A stretch of DNA of 64,000 nt from Pontibacillus salipaludis. Lineage in GTDB: Bacteria > Bacillota > Bacilli > Bacillales > BH030062. Under the pieces are notes generated by a model. That model saw only the letters and a program-made list of their open reading frames with translations. It did not search any database and was not told the DNA's origin. A program made the position numbers and the translations under genes. This document shows, one piece after another, positions 50,135-58,926 of this stretch. Position 1 is the stretch's first letter, and every line of letters starts with the position of its first letter. The stretch is taken from NCBI RefSeq assembly GCF_014642405.1, contig NZ_BMIN01000017.1:1-64000 (forward strand), written 5' to 3'.

Positions 50135-52954
50135 TTGGATAACGAGACGAGTAACGTCAGAGGGTTTCCCTCTGGTGGAAATAAAAAGATGAAAAAGTAT
50201 GGAGGATGGTTTGGGAAGATAGGGTTTGTTGTCATTGCCTTGTTGGTTCTCACTCTTTTGTCCTTAAACTGGATTACGGAATACATATGGATGGGGACAG
50301 TGGGATACCAGGATTCCTACATGACGATTCTGACGAGCAAGTTTATGCTTGGGATTGTTGGCTTTATCCTCTTCGCCGTTTGTACCTATATTACGTTTAG
50401 TTGGGTGCGGAAATCTTATCTAAGACACTTTAATGAAGGGCAGTTACCAACCCTTGTGACGAGTAAGAAGTGGAGTCGATCGTTGGTACTTCTTTTGGCT
50501 CTATTCATTGGACTGATCGGAAGTACAATCGTACAAGGAGTGGGCTGGGAGCCATGGCTTAAGTTCTTGAATTATGAGCCTTTCGGTGTAAGTGATCCAC
50601 ACTTTGATCGCGATGTATCCTTCTATATGTTCGTACTACCATTTATAGAGTTCGCGCTATCGACTGTACTAGGTCTTGCGATTTTCTTCTTGTTTGTGGA
50701 AATTGGATTGTATTCCGTTTTCACGATGTATCGCACAAGTCGTACGGCACAATTGCATCTAGGTACGACGCTAGCGATTATTGGGATATTATTAGCAGCG
50801 CAACATGTACTTGAACCGTTTTATTCACTACTTACCAATCAGGTCAATGTGGCGCAACAAAGTGTTGTACATGGCTTGAGCTATACGGATGATGTGATTA
50901 ATAACCCAGCCTCATACGTTCTGGCTGGTGTCGCTTTACTCGGTACAATCTGGGTGATCATTTCTTTATTCCGTGGTAATTGGAAGAGCATGATTCTGCC
51001 GATTATTCTTTATATTGTCGTGGGGATTGTGGCACAAGGTGCATCCATGATTGTACAAAACTTCGTTGTGTCGCCAAATGAATTTTCTAAAGAACGTCCT
51101 TATTTGGAAGAGAACCTCTCTATGACAAGAACTGCCTATGAGCTTGAGGATATGACAGAGGCTCAGCATCCTGGAGCGGATACGCTTGATCGTGAGATGG
51201 TAGAACGAAACCAGGATACGATTAATAATGTACGCATTAATGATAGTCGACCAATTCTTGATGTGTACAATCAGCTGCAAACGTTCCGTACGTATTATGA
51301 ATTTAATGATATTGATATTGATCGTTACAACATTGATGGTGAGTACCAACAAGTCTTCTTGGGAGCTCGTGAATTGAATACGTCTGACTTACCTTCACAA
51401 GCACAGACGTGGGTGAACCAGAACCTTCGTTATACGCACGGTTACGGGCTTGCGATGAGTAACGTTCATGAGATTACACCACAAGGACAACCGGAGTATA
51501 TGGTTCAGAACTTGCCTCCTCAAGGAGAACTGGAGATCACACGACCGCAAGTTTACTTCGGTGAAGAGCAGTATGACACGGTTGTTGTAAATAGTGGAGT
51601 CGACGAGTTTGATTATCCTTCTGGGGATGAGAATAAGTCGAACCGTTTTGAAGCGGATACCGGCATTCCGCTATCTGGCATTAACCGGGCACTTTTTGCT
51701 CTTGATGAAGGGTCGTTCCGATTATTTGTTTCGGACCAGGTAACGGGGGATAGCCAAATGCTTCAGACACGAAACATTATGGATCGTGTTGAGCGCATTG
51801 CGCCATTCCTTTCGTATGACGAAGATCCATATATTTTCGTCAGAGATGATGGTACAATGGCTTGGATGATTGATGCGTATGTAACAGAGAGTAATTATCC
51901 TTACTCTGAGGCCTATGAAGGAAATAAAAACTACATCCGCAACTCGGTGAAAGTAACCGTAGATGCGTATACAGGGGAAACAACATTTTATGTGGTAGAC
52001 CCTGAAGAGCCATTGCTTGGGACGTACCGCAATATCTTCCCGGAACTGTTCACAGAAGAAGTACCTGAAGATGTTCGCAGTCACTTCCGTTATCCGATCG
52101 ATCTGTTCAAGATCCAGTCTAATCTGTATCAGACGTATCACATGACGAATCTTGAAGTCTTCTATAATCGTGAGGACTACTGGGAGATTCCAACGGAGAA
52201 ATACTTTAACGACGATGTTACGATGGAACCCTATTATGTGACCATGCGTCTGCCTGAAGCAGAGGAAGAAGAATTCGTCCTCATGACTCCATTCACTCCG
52301 CGTAATCGTCAAAATATGATCGCCTGGATGGGCGTTCGAAACGATGGCGACAACTACGGGGAGATGATGGTGTACGAATTCCCTAAACAGGAAAACGTAT
52401 ACGGTCCGCAACAAATCGAGAACCGAATTAACCAGGACAGCGACATTTCGCAGCAATTGAACCTGTGGTCTCAAGGTGGATCTGAGGTTATCCGAGGAAA
52501 CTTACTCGTTCTTCCTATTGAGGATACGATCCTTTATGCGGAACCAATTTATATTAAATCTTCTAATGAAACATCTTTACCAGAAGTCAAACAGGTCATT
52601 GTTGCCTATCAGAACCAGATTGTGATGGAACCGACCTTTGACCGTGCTTTAGAAGTCTTGCTATCCCGCATTGATCCTGATAGCGAAGCGCCAGAAGGAG
52701 ATGGAGAAGGAGAGCAAGGCGAGACACCTGATACAGGAGAAATGCTTGAATCAAGTCAAGTGCTTCAAGAAGTATCCGATCTATTTGATCAGTATCAGGA
52801 ACAAACGTCAGAAGGAAACTATCAAGAAGCCGGACGTATTATGGAGGAGATTCAGTCCTTGTTGGAAGAAGCTCAACAAGAACAACAACCTTCCCAGCCG
52901 GAGCTTGAAGGGGAAGAGGAGTCTGAAAATTCCTCTTCTGATACTGAAGAATAA
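50135..52954 (+). CDS. UPF0182 family large membrane protein
   Basis: About 939 residues from TTG 50135, 7 nt after AAGGAGG; a longer frame to 50033 lies over the promoter. Seven hydrophobic helices (about 25-330) are followed by a large extracytoplasmic domain with the UPF0182 motifs (NNVRINDSRPILDVYNQLQ, YTHGYGLAMSNVHEITPQGQPEY, GVDEFDYPSGDEN, LNLWSQGGSEVIRGNLLVLP). The C-terminal ~90 residues are acidic and Q/E-rich and probably disordered, with a helical DLFDQYQEQTSEGNYQEAG repeat. Function unknown in all bacteria. Preceded by a candidate operator, followed by a terminator. Confidence 0.9.
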   Translation: MDNETSNVRGFPSGGNKKMKKYGGWFGKIGFVVIALLVLTLLSLNWITEYIWMGTVGYQDSYMTILTSKFMLGIVGFILFAVCTYITFSWVRKSYLRHFNEGQLPTLVTSKKWSRSLVLLLALFIGLIGSTIVQGVGWEPWLKFLNYEPFGVSDPHFDRDVSFYMFVLPFIEFALSTVLGLAIFFLFVEIGLYSVFTMYRTSRTAQLHLGTTLAIIGILLAAQHVLEPFYSLLTNQVNVAQQSVVHGLSYTDDVINNPASYVLAGVALLGTIWVIISLFRGNWKSMILPIILYIVVGIVAQGASMIVQNFVVSPNEFSKERPYLEENLSMTRTAYELEDMTEAQHPGADTLDREMVERNQDTINNVRINDSRPILDVYNQLQTFRTYYEFNDIDIDRYNIDGEYQQVFLGARELNTSDLPSQAQTWVNQNLRYTHGYGLAMSNVHEITPQGQPEYMVQNLPPQGELEITRPQVYFGEEQYDTVVVNSGVDEFDYPSGDENKSNRFEADTGIPLSGINRALFALDEGSFRLFVSDQVTGDSQMLQTRNIMDRVERIAPFLSYDEDPYIFVRDDGTMAWMIDAYVTESNYPYSEAYEGNKNYIRNSVKVTVDAYTGETTFYVVDPEEPLLGTYRNIFPELFTEEVPEDVRSHFRYPIDLFKIQSNLYQTYHMTNLEVFYNREDYWEIPTEKYFNDDVTMEPYYVTMRLPEAEEEEFVLMTPFTPRNRQNMIAWMGVRNDGDNYGEMMVYEFPKQENVYGPQQIENRINQDSDISQQLNLWSQGGSEVIRGNLLVLPIEDTILYAEPIYIKSSNETSLPEVKQVIVAYQNQIVMEPTFDRALEVLLSRIDPDSEAPEGDGEGEQGETPDTGEMLESSQVLQEVSDLFDQYQEQTSEGNYQEAGRIMEEIQSLLEEAQQEQQPSQPELEGEEESENSSSDTEE

Positions 52955-52964
52955 ATATTAATCT

Positions 52965-52992
52965 GCCCGCCCTTAATTGGGGCGGGCTTTTT
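52965..52992 (+). terminator. Terminator after the UPF0182 gene
   Basis: GCCCGCCC and GGGCGGGC around TTAATTGG, then TTTTTG. Confidence 0.83.
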
Positions 52993-53006
52993 GTTTGTGG
53001 GAAGGG

Positions 53007-53287
53007 GGGACAGGTACCTTGTCCCACTTTTTCGGATAGGGAGAGTACAGGTGACTGTATCTGTGACGTTATGAGGTAGGAGAAATGAAAAAAGGTCACT
53101 GATTCAACCGATCAGTGACCTTTTAATAGATTTTTGTACTTAAAAGGTAAGAGAGCGAGGCTATCAGTTACCTTTTTACAAGTTGTAAAGCTTGAAAGGT
53201 AAGAGAGTGTCGCTTTCTGTGACCTTTTGCCGTGAGAAAGGATGCAAAAGGTAGTAGATGCCCCCATGGGGACAAGGTACCTGTCCC
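53007..53287. repeat. Composite of two short palindrome families
   Basis: At each end is a GGGACAGGTACCTTGTCCC-type palindrome (53007-53025; inverted 53268-53287). Between them are AAAAGGTCACTGAT/ATCAGTGACCTTTT (53090-53124), AAAAGGTAAGAGAG/TATCAGTTACCTTTT and two related units. The same two families occur together at 56993-57011 and 57677-57771. The region lies between converging genes. Confidence 0.8.
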
Positions 53288-53296
53288 CCCGGCCCA

Positions 53297-54226
53297 CTAA
53301 ATACTCCACAAATCTTCCGCGCCCCATTCGTAAGGAGTCTCCTGATAAACGCAGTAATTCAGCCAATTCGAGAACAGCAGATAGGCTTGCGATCGCCAGC
53401 GATTGAGAGGTTTCTGGTCAGGGTCATCGTCTGGATAGTAGCCGGATGGAACGTTAACATCGAGTCCTTTTGCTACATCGCGCTCATACTCTTCTGCTAG
53501 TGTGGTGGATTCATACTCAATATGACCTGTAATCATTACATGCTTCTCATCGTTAGACATCATCAATAGTGCCCCGGCTTCTTTTGATGAAGCCAGTAGT
53601 GTTAATCGGTCGTTCGCAAGAATCTCTTCTTCTGATACATCGGTGTAGCGCGAATGAGGGGCCAGGAACGCATCATCCATTCCGCGAACTAACTTATTCG
53701 TCTCATTCATAATACGATGTTGAAAAACACCCGATATTTTTTCAGGCAGTTCATACTTCTCAATCCCGTAATGATGATACAGAGCCGCTTGTGCACCCCA
53801 ACAAATATGAAGCACAGAGGTGACGTTTGTTTTCGTCCATTCCATAATTTCCGTTAGTTCTTCCCAGTAGGCAACTTCTTCAAATGGCAGCTGCTCAACA
53901 GGGGCGCCCGTAATGATCATCCCGTCATAATTTTTTCCTTTTATTTCATCATACGTTTTGTAGAACTGACTTAAGTGAGATTTGCTAATATTTTTCGATT
54001 CGTATGTAGACGTATGGATGAATTCTACGTTGACTTGTAATGGTGAATTGCTTAGCAGACGAAGCAATTGGCGTTCGGTTTTCTCTTTCTCTGGCATTAA
54101 ATTGAGAATGAGGATATTCAGTGGACGAATATCTTGGTTATTGGCGCGCGGATCTTCCATGAGAAAGATGTTTTCTTTCTCCAAAATGTCTTTAGCCGGA
54201 AGTTGCTCAGGTATATTAATAGGCAT
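53297..54226 (-). CDS. metA: Homoserine O-acetyltransferase (MetA type)
   Basis: 309 residues. Acylates homoserine in methionine synthesis. Catalytic C142 in [12 protein letters not shown], then H and E in GHIEYE, and PHSRYTDV. Residue 111 is glutamate ([10 protein letters not shown]), which in Bacillus MetA favours acetyl-CoA over succinyl-CoA; glycine marks the succinyl enzymes. Start ATG 54226 after AAAGGGGTGAATG; TATAAT lies at 54266-54271. No SAM riboswitch is seen, but a 20-bp palindrome lies 116 bp upstream of the start codon. Homoserine acetylation feeds the transsulfuration and sulfhydrylation routes. Confidence 0.93.
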   Translation of the reverse strand: MPINIPEQLPAKDILEKENIFLMEDPRANNQDIRPLNILILNLMPEKEKTERQLLRLLSNSPLQVNVEFIHTSTYESKNISKSHLSQFYKTYDEIKGKNYDGMIITGAPVEQLPFEEVAYWEELTEIMEWTKTNVTSVLHICWGAQAALYHHYGIEKYELPEKISGVFQHRIMNETNKLVRGMDDAFLAPHSRYTDVSEEEILANDRLTLLASSKEAGALLMMSNDEKHVMITGHIEYESTTLAEEYERDVAKGLDVNVPSGYYPDDDPDQKPLNRWRSQAYLLFSNWLNYCVYQETPYEWGAEDLWSI

Positions 54227-54342
54227 TCACATTCACCCCTTTTAAACTTTTTCAATATTTTATCTATTATAACAAAAGTTTACGATCAAACCACCCGAAA
54301 AATTTTAAATATATCCAGGAAAAGGATGATAGGGAGGAGGGA

Positions 54343-54362
54343 TTGATCAAACGTTTGATCAA
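54343..54362. promoter_or_regulatory. 20-bp palindromic operator upstream of metA
   Basis: TTGATCAAACGTTTGATCAA, identical to 49996-50015, 116 bp before the metA start (119 bp in the UPF0182 case). Probable binding site of a dimeric regulator. Confidence 0.55.
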
Positions 54363-54398
54363 TAAAGAATAAGAAAAAGGATACCAGAGGAGCAGTTA

Positions 54399-54420
54399 GG
54401 GACAAGGTACCTGTCCCCCC
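54399..54420. repeat. GGGACAAGGTACCTGTCCC palindrome
   Basis: A copy of the family at 53007, 53268, 56993 and 57752, next to the stop codon of the nuclease gene, followed by CCCAGTCCCACTA as at 53288. Confidence 0.7.
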
Positions 54421-54427
54421 AGTCCCA

Positions 54428-55564
54428 CTATAAACTCTCACAAGCTAGTCCGTCTTCATCTGATCCGTCTAAGCGATGGGGATCCTCTTCTGGCCCTCCA
54501 GCAGCTTCAAAGAATGCCTGGGCCGTTTCGTGAGAGTCGAAATCGCCACAGTCACGATCGGGTCCATCCGGGTCATAGGGTAAGCCAGTTGTTCGGTTTT
54601 GTTCTTTAGTTGTTTCTTGTTGTTGCGTTTGTTCTTCGGCACTTTCTGAAACTAGTACTTCCTGATGGAATCCATCATCTTGAACATAGTTTCCTTCTAC
54701 ACTCCAAATGCCTAGGTTTTGAGATTTGGCCTGATTCTGTGCTTTCATGAACGTCTCGTAATGGGTATAGGGAGGATCATACCTGTAAGCTAATCGGGCA
54801 TACCCATTTTCAAGTAACGCTTTATTAAAGTTTTGTCCATCTACCCAAATGTAAGCAAGCAGTCGGTCATATTTATCGCGTTTCGGACCGTCAAACTCTA
54901 GCTCTACCTTTGTTCCCGGTGTTAACATTTTCTTCGCATAGGTAGATGCCTCTGGCCCGAACTCTTGCACAGGCTTTGATGGGTGTTTCACTTCAGGAGT
55001 GTCAACAAGCAATAGGCGTACGTCTTCTGTTGTACCATTGTATGTCACTTCGATGGTGTCTCCGTCCACTACCCTTGAGACCGTTGCTTGTTCATAAGGG
55101 GAGTCTTCTTTTTCTTTGGAGTCGTTCTCTTTAGAAGGAGCCTTATCTTCTTCTGAGCTTTTTGGTTCTTTATCGTTTTCTTCTCTACTAGCCACGTTTA
55201 CTTCTTCAGAGGAGTCCTTACTCTCTGTTTGCTCAGAGTCCTCTGAACTTTTCTTCTCGTTATTCTGATTCTCTTTAGACTCTTCGCCGCTACTAGTAGG
55301 CTTTTCTTCTGTCTTTTCAGATGCCTCTTCTTCCACTGTATCCACTTCGTCAGAGACAGCAGGCTGCTCTTTCTCCTCTTCAAGGGGAGGAGCGGTAAGG
55401 GCACCCAGAATAAAGCTTATGGCGAAAATGGCTGGATAAATCTTTAATATTTTTTTGCGACTCGCCTGATTCTTGTTCCAGAAGATTGCTAGTTTAGGTG
55501 CAATTAAACCTACTATCAATCCAAACAAAGACAAGAGCACGAGTATGATGAATACATTATTCAA
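54428..55564 (-). CDS. Thermonuclease-family protein with Excalibur domain
   Basis: 378 residues. N-terminal hydrophobic segments (about 2-22 and 38-56) anchor it. A long acidic linker (about 60-155, S/E/K-rich) leads to a staphylococcal-nuclease-like domain (about 155-300): ATVSRVVDGDTIEVTYNG, RLLLVDTPEVKHP, PKRDKYDRLLAYIWVDG, ALLENGYARLAYRYDPPY. A C-terminal Excalibur motif (DGSDEDGLACE) binds calcium. The catalytic R and D/E of the SNase type are at the expected places. Probably a calcium-dependent surface nuclease. Start is TTG 55564, 7 nt after GGAGG. Confidence 0.87.
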   Translation of the reverse strand: MNNVFIILVLLSLFGLIVGLIAPKLAIFWNKNQASRKKILKIYPAIFAISFILGALTAPPLEEEKEQPAVSDEVDTVEEEASEKTEEKPTSSGEESKENQNNEKKSSEDSEQTESKDSSEEVNVASREENDKEPKSSEEDKAPSKENDSKEKEDSPYEQATVSRVVDGDTIEVTYNGTTEDVRLLLVDTPEVKHPSKPVQEFGPEASTYAKKMLTPGTKVELEFDGPKRDKYDRLLAYIWVDGQNFNKALLENGYARLAYRYDPPYTHYETFMKAQNQAKSQNLGIWSVEGNYVQDDGFHQEVLVSESAEEQTQQQETTKEQNRTTGLPYDPDGPDRDCGDFDSHETAQAFFEAAGGPEEDPHRLDGSDEDGLACESL

Positions 55565-55695
55565 AAAAATCCTCCAAACGTTTTTTTACATTAGCATTTA
55601 TTATAAAACACATGACGTTGACGGATCAAAACCCATTGAGGCAATGGAAGAGTTTCTGAGGACTTAATCGATGACATTTAAAAGAATACATAATA

Positions 55696-55730
55696 AAAAG
55701 GTCACTGATTTAGCAGATCAGTGACCTTTT
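55696..55730. repeat. AAAAGGTCACTGAT palindrome / terminator-like hairpin
   Basis: AAAAAGGTCACTGAT and ATCAGTGACCTTTT around TTAGCAG, as at 53090 and 57677. It lies 25 bp past the HAAS gene and also serves as its likely terminator. Confidence 0.8.
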
Positions 55731-55754
55731 CTTAGCATGAGCGAGGAAACAACA

Positions 55755-56504
55755 TCAGCTATGTTGCTGTCTCTTGGACACAATGAATAGATACGTACCT
55801 ACCAATACAAGAGGGAGGATGCCTGAAACGATGAGCTTTGTATTGTCTTCAATACTTGTCATATTAATAAATATCCTTGGCAGGAACAGAAGAATTGGAA
55901 TAATAATCGTTACCCATGACTTACTCCATAGAGTGATTCCGATAAGGGTAGCTATGGCAAAAGCGACTGCTACCGTGACACCAACGTTTCCAAATTCGAT
56001 CGAAGGGGTTTGAAAAGAGCGATCTACGTAATAAATAACGATAAATAGGGATGTAGGGACCATTCCAACCAGGGATAATAATAGCCATTGCTTGGTTTCG
56101 GATAAGGAGGAGATTGCTAAATATCTAAAAGCGATTCTGAACATAATAAAAAGGTTGATAAAGAAAATGAAGGGATAGCCGATGAGTTCAAGCAAGGAAT
56201 ATTCCATAGTCCCGCGAATCGCGTCATCTATTAAAATAAATGAAAAGGCACCTATTAAGATAATCGGGATATACTTTAACACTCCTTTAAGATCAAGCGG
56301 CATTTCATCCGCTACCTGATTCATGTACTCTTTTGGGGATTGACCGATAATATCTTCTACATCTTTTCCGTTTCTCTCAGCCTCATATAAATGATCTTCT
56401 AGCTCTTCAACGATTTCATTAATTTCTTGTTCATTCTTCCCGCTGGATAATAAGTAGATTCTTAGGTTATCTAGAAATTGCTGACTTTCTTTAGACACTT
56501 TCAT
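55755..56504 (-). CDS. HAAS-domain membrane protein (PadR partner)
   Basis: 249 residues. An N-terminal helical domain (about 1-70, LDNLRIYLLSSGKNEQEINE and EELEDHLYEAERNGKDVEDI) of the HAAS type, then about five or six transmembrane segments (75-245). HAAS-domain proteins are typically encoded next to PadR regulators and are thought to form a membrane signal unit with them. padR lies 4 bp upstream. Function and ligand unknown. Confidence 0.82.
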   Translation of the reverse strand: MKVSKESQQFLDNLRIYLLSSGKNEQEINEIVEELEDHLYEAERNGKDVEDIIGQSPKEYMNQVADEMPLDLKGVLKYIPIILIGAFSFILIDDAIRGTMEYSLLELIGYPFIFFINLFIMFRIAFRYLAISSLSETKQWLLLSLVGMVPTSLFIVIYYVDRSFQTPSIEFGNVGVTVAVAFAIATLIGITLWSKSWVTIIIPILLFLPRIFINMTSIEDNTKLIVSGILPLVLVGTYLFIVSKRQQHS

Positions 56505-56508
56505 TTCA

Positions 56509-56835
56509 TTACCCTTCCTTTCTTAATAAAGAATCAACACTACCTGAAATAGCACTCCATCTCTTCTTAAACTCTTTTAGTTCTTCCTCGCCCTTTGGGG
56601 TTAACGAGTAATATTTACGTTTCGGTCCACCTGAGGGCACTTGTTTTTGAGTCGTTGCTACAAGCCCTTCTTTTTTCATTCGGAGTAATAGGGGATAAAT
56701 GCTACCTTCCTTAACCATAGTGAACCCAGAGGCATGTAGTTTTTCCATCATTTCATAGCCATAAGTTTCTCCTTTACCAATAATCGAGAGAAGACACCCT
56801 TCTAGAATGCCTTTTAAAATTTGACTTGAAGACAA
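56509..56835 (-). CDS. PadR-family transcriptional regulator
   Basis: 108 residues. Winged helix: LKGILEGCLLSIIGKGETYGYEMMEKL (residues 7-33) and KEGSIYPLLLRMKKEGLVATTQK, and QVPSGGPKRKYYSLTPKGEEEL as the wing. PadR-s1 type with a short C-terminal helix. Start is TTG 56835, 7 nt after GGAGG. Two 23-bp near-palindromes upstream (56871-56893 and 56921-56943) look like its own operator pair. Forms an operon with the HAAS gene. Confidence 0.9.
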   Translation of the reverse strand: MSSSQILKGILEGCLLSIIGKGETYGYEMMEKLHASGFTMVKEGSIYPLLLRMKKEGLVATTQKQVPSGGPKRKYYSLTPKGEEELKEFKKRWSAISGSVDSLLRKEG

Positions 56836-56870
56836 TCATGTTCCTCCTTTTAACAGGTTAGAATTCGGCA

Positions 56871-56943
56871 ACTAACTTGTAATGCAATATAGTTGGCCAA
56901 AAAAATAACCAGAAAACTCAACTACTTTGTTATACAATGTAGT
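56871..56943 (-). promoter_or_regulatory. Pair of PadR-type operators
   Basis: 56871-56893 and 56921-56943 are 23-bp near-palindromes of the form ACTA-NN-TTGT-NATN-CAAT-N-TAGT, with start positions exactly 50 bp apart. They precede padR; the first overlaps a possible -10 (TATATT on the minus strand). Autoregulation through paired operators is usual for PadR proteins. Confidence 0.6.
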
Positions 56944-56992
56944 TTAAAGGTAATATACAGTAGATGGAAAATCAAGTGTTTTGTTAATTTAT

Positions 56993-57011
56993 GGGACAAG
57001 GGACCTGTCCC
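56993..57011. repeat. GGGACAAGGGACCTGTCCC palindrome
   Basis: Copy of the family described at 53007-53287; here a G replaces the T of the centre. Confidence 0.7.
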
Positions 57012-57080
57012 TAAGTCCCTTAGTACTTTGAATGTTACAATGTGGATAACAGATGAATAAAAGGGTAGGGGGTGATCTAA

Positions 57081-57620
57081 TTGAAATCAAATGTGGTTTA
57101 TATAAGGTCTTTTACAATGGAGGATATAGAAAGCTTGCTTCATCTCCAACAAGAAAATCGAGCTTTTTTTGAATCCACCTCGATGGCGAGAGAGCCTGAT
57201 TTCTATACATATGATCATCAACGTAACAGGATTAAGAAGTTTATAGAATACCAAAAGCAGGATCAAAGTTATAAGTTTGGTATTTTCTTAAGAGAGAATG
57301 ATGAGCTAATTGGAGAGGTGAGCTTATTTGAGGTGAAGCGTGGTGCCTTACAAAGCGCCATGATCGGTTACTCTTTGGCGCATGCTCATAACGGAAAGGG
57401 ATATGCAACAGAAGCAGTGGAGTTAGTCGTTGCATATGCGTTTACTGTTTTGGGACTCCATCGTATTGAAGCAGGTGTCATGCCTCGGAACAAAGCTTCT
57501 TGTCGTGTGTTAGAGAAAGCAGGTTTTCACAAAGAGGGATTGGCAATTAAAAATGTAAAAATTAATGGGACATGGGAAGATCATCACATGTATGCGGTAA
57601 TTAATCCGAATGACCCATGA
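57081..57620 (+). CDS. GNAT acetyltransferase (RimJ/RimL type)
   Basis: 179 residues. Acetyl-CoA-binding segment HAHNGKGYATEAVELVVAYAFTVLGLHRIEAGVMPRNKASCRVLEKAGF is the RimJ/RimL pattern (given only in parts: GKGYATEA, ASCRVLEKAGF). Related proteins acetylate N-terminal residues or small molecules; substrate unknown. Start TTG 57081 after GGGGGTGAT; no in-frame ATG fits. Confidence 0.85.
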   Translation: MKSNVVYIRSFTMEDIESLLHLQQENRAFFESTSMAREPDFYTYDHQRNRIKKFIEYQKQDQSYKFGIFLRENDELIGEVSLFEVKRGALQSAMIGYSLAHAHNGKGYATEAVELVVAYAFTVLGLHRIEAGVMPRNKASCRVLEKAGFHKEGLAIKNVKINGTWEDHHMYAVINPNDP

Positions 57621-57676
57621 TTGAGGTGGGTTCCTTTAAGGGATGTTCTCTGACATTGTAATGTAGTTATGGACTA

Positions 57677-57771
57677 AAAAGGTCACTGATCCATCTGATC
57701 AGTGACCTTTTTCCAGTTTAATGGGTACAAAAGGTAACAGATGCGCCCAGCGGGACAAGGGACCTGTCCCC
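57677..57771. repeat. Two palindromes of the AAAAGGT and GGGACAAGG families
   Basis: AAAAAGGTCACTGATC...GATCAGTGACCTTTTT (57677-57712), then AAAAGGTAACAGATG, then GGGACAAGGGACCTGTCCC (57752-57771). The composite is between convergent genes and probably ends both. Confidence 0.8.
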
Positions 57772-57780
57772 TAGTCCCGG

Positions 57781-58605
57781 TTATTTATAAGTGAGGTTCT
57801 CTTTCAATAGAAACTCTTCAACCACTTGTGCAACGCCATGGTTCACATTCGTATCTGTTACAAAATCAGCAACCTCTTTAATATCCTCAGGTGCATTTCC
57901 CATTGCGACGCCAAGACCTGCGAATTCAATCATTTCCTGGTCGTTATAGCTGTCGCCAACGGCAATAATTTCTTCGCGCTTCACGCCAACTTCTTGAATT
58001 AGTTTCTCAATGCTCGTTCCTTTAGTAACGCCTTTATCTGTGAATTCAAGGAAGAATGGCTTAGAGCGCATGACGCTAAATTCGTCCCCTAGTTCTTCTT
58101 GGAGTTTCTTTTCAACGACTTTAAGATGCTCAGGTTCTCCCACCATTAGCACTTTCACAACGGGTTCAGTCACACCATCTATAAAGGAATCGACTAGTTT
58201 AATCGGAAGACCTGTAAGATCGGATTCGATTGATGTGTAAGGGTTGTCCTCTGCTGTGACAATCTCGTCCCCGACGTACGTGTGGATCTGAACGCCTTCT
58301 CGCTGGCTGATTTCGTTTAGTCGACGAACGGCGTCTACACTTAACGTCTGACTAAAGAACTCTTCATTGGTTTGGCAGTTAATAATCTTTCCGCCATTAA
58401 AGGAAAGAATGAAGCTTCCGTATTCGGCAAGGGAAAGCTCCTTGGCGAAAGGAACCATGCCATAAGTCGGTCGCCCTGATGCGAGTACTACTTTTCCTCC
58501 TTGATCTTGTACTTTCATTAAGGCCTCTTTATTTCGTTCTGATATCTTGTGGTCATTGCCAAGTAATGTATCGTCTAAGTCTAGAATGATCATTTTGTAA
58601 GACAT
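57781..58605 (-). CDS. Cof-type HAD phosphatase
   Basis: 274 residues. HAD motif I MIILDLDDTLLGNDHK (D9 nucleophile, D11), motif II with VLASGRPTYGM, motif III/IV KGTSIEKLIQEVGVKREEIIAVGDSYNDQEMIEFAG, and a type IIB cap. Family members dephosphorylate sugar phosphates and nucleotides (YidA/YkrA). Start ATG 58605 lies about 12 nt after AGAGAGG. Confidence 0.88.
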   Translation of the reverse strand: MSYKMIILDLDDTLLGNDHKISERNKEALMKVQDQGGKVVLASGRPTYGMVPFAKELSLAEYGSFILSFNGGKIINCQTNEEFFSQTLSVDAVRRLNEISQREGVQIHTYVGDEIVTAEDNPYTSIESDLTGLPIKLVDSFIDGVTEPVVKVLMVGEPEHLKVVEKKLQEELGDEFSVMRSKPFFLEFTDKGVTKGTSIEKLIQEVGVKREEIIAVGDSYNDQEMIEFAGLGVAMGNAPEDIKEVADFVTDTNVNHGVAQVVEEFLLKENLTYK

Positions 58606-58723
58606 GCGTGCATAATCCTCTCTTTATCTAGCTTCTTTTTATATCTATTGTCATTTTACTAGAATTCTTAACAAATGGGGAAGGGTCTTTCATATGAAGT
58701 AGAGGGATATTGTGGATAAGGAC

Positions 58724-58894
58724 TTATTTAACAGCTCTGGTTCCCTTAATAAAATATTGAGGTTGGCGATTATTTCGCATTTCGAAACAAATAAATTGAC
58801 CATACTTTACTAGAAGCGTATCTTTATATGCACGCTCCATTCTTTGAATAATAGAAGCAACGAATCTAGAAAATTTATTAAATAGAATACTCAT
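58724..58894 (-). CDS. Possible 56-residue protein, low confidence
   Basis: The frame MSILFNKFSRFVASIIQRME to the tail PQYFIKGTRAVK looks protein-like in codon use, but no ribosome-binding site is visible in front of it, and it overlaps the leader of the divergent aldehyde dehydrogenase gene. The 58606-58926 gap holds nothing else that I can identify except the likely promoter of that gene. Confidence 0.3.
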   Translation of the reverse strand: MSILFNKFSRFVASIIQRMERAYKDTLLVKYGQFICFEMRNNRQPQYFIKGTRAVK

Positions 58895-58926
58895 TTTGAT
58901 TGAGACTTGATAAAGGAGAATCAATG

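Noticed and set aside
51722-52474. 250-codon minus-strand frame inside the UPF0182 gene
   Set aside because: Antisense shadow of a well-supported gene; composition is unlike a protein and no ribosome-binding site is present.
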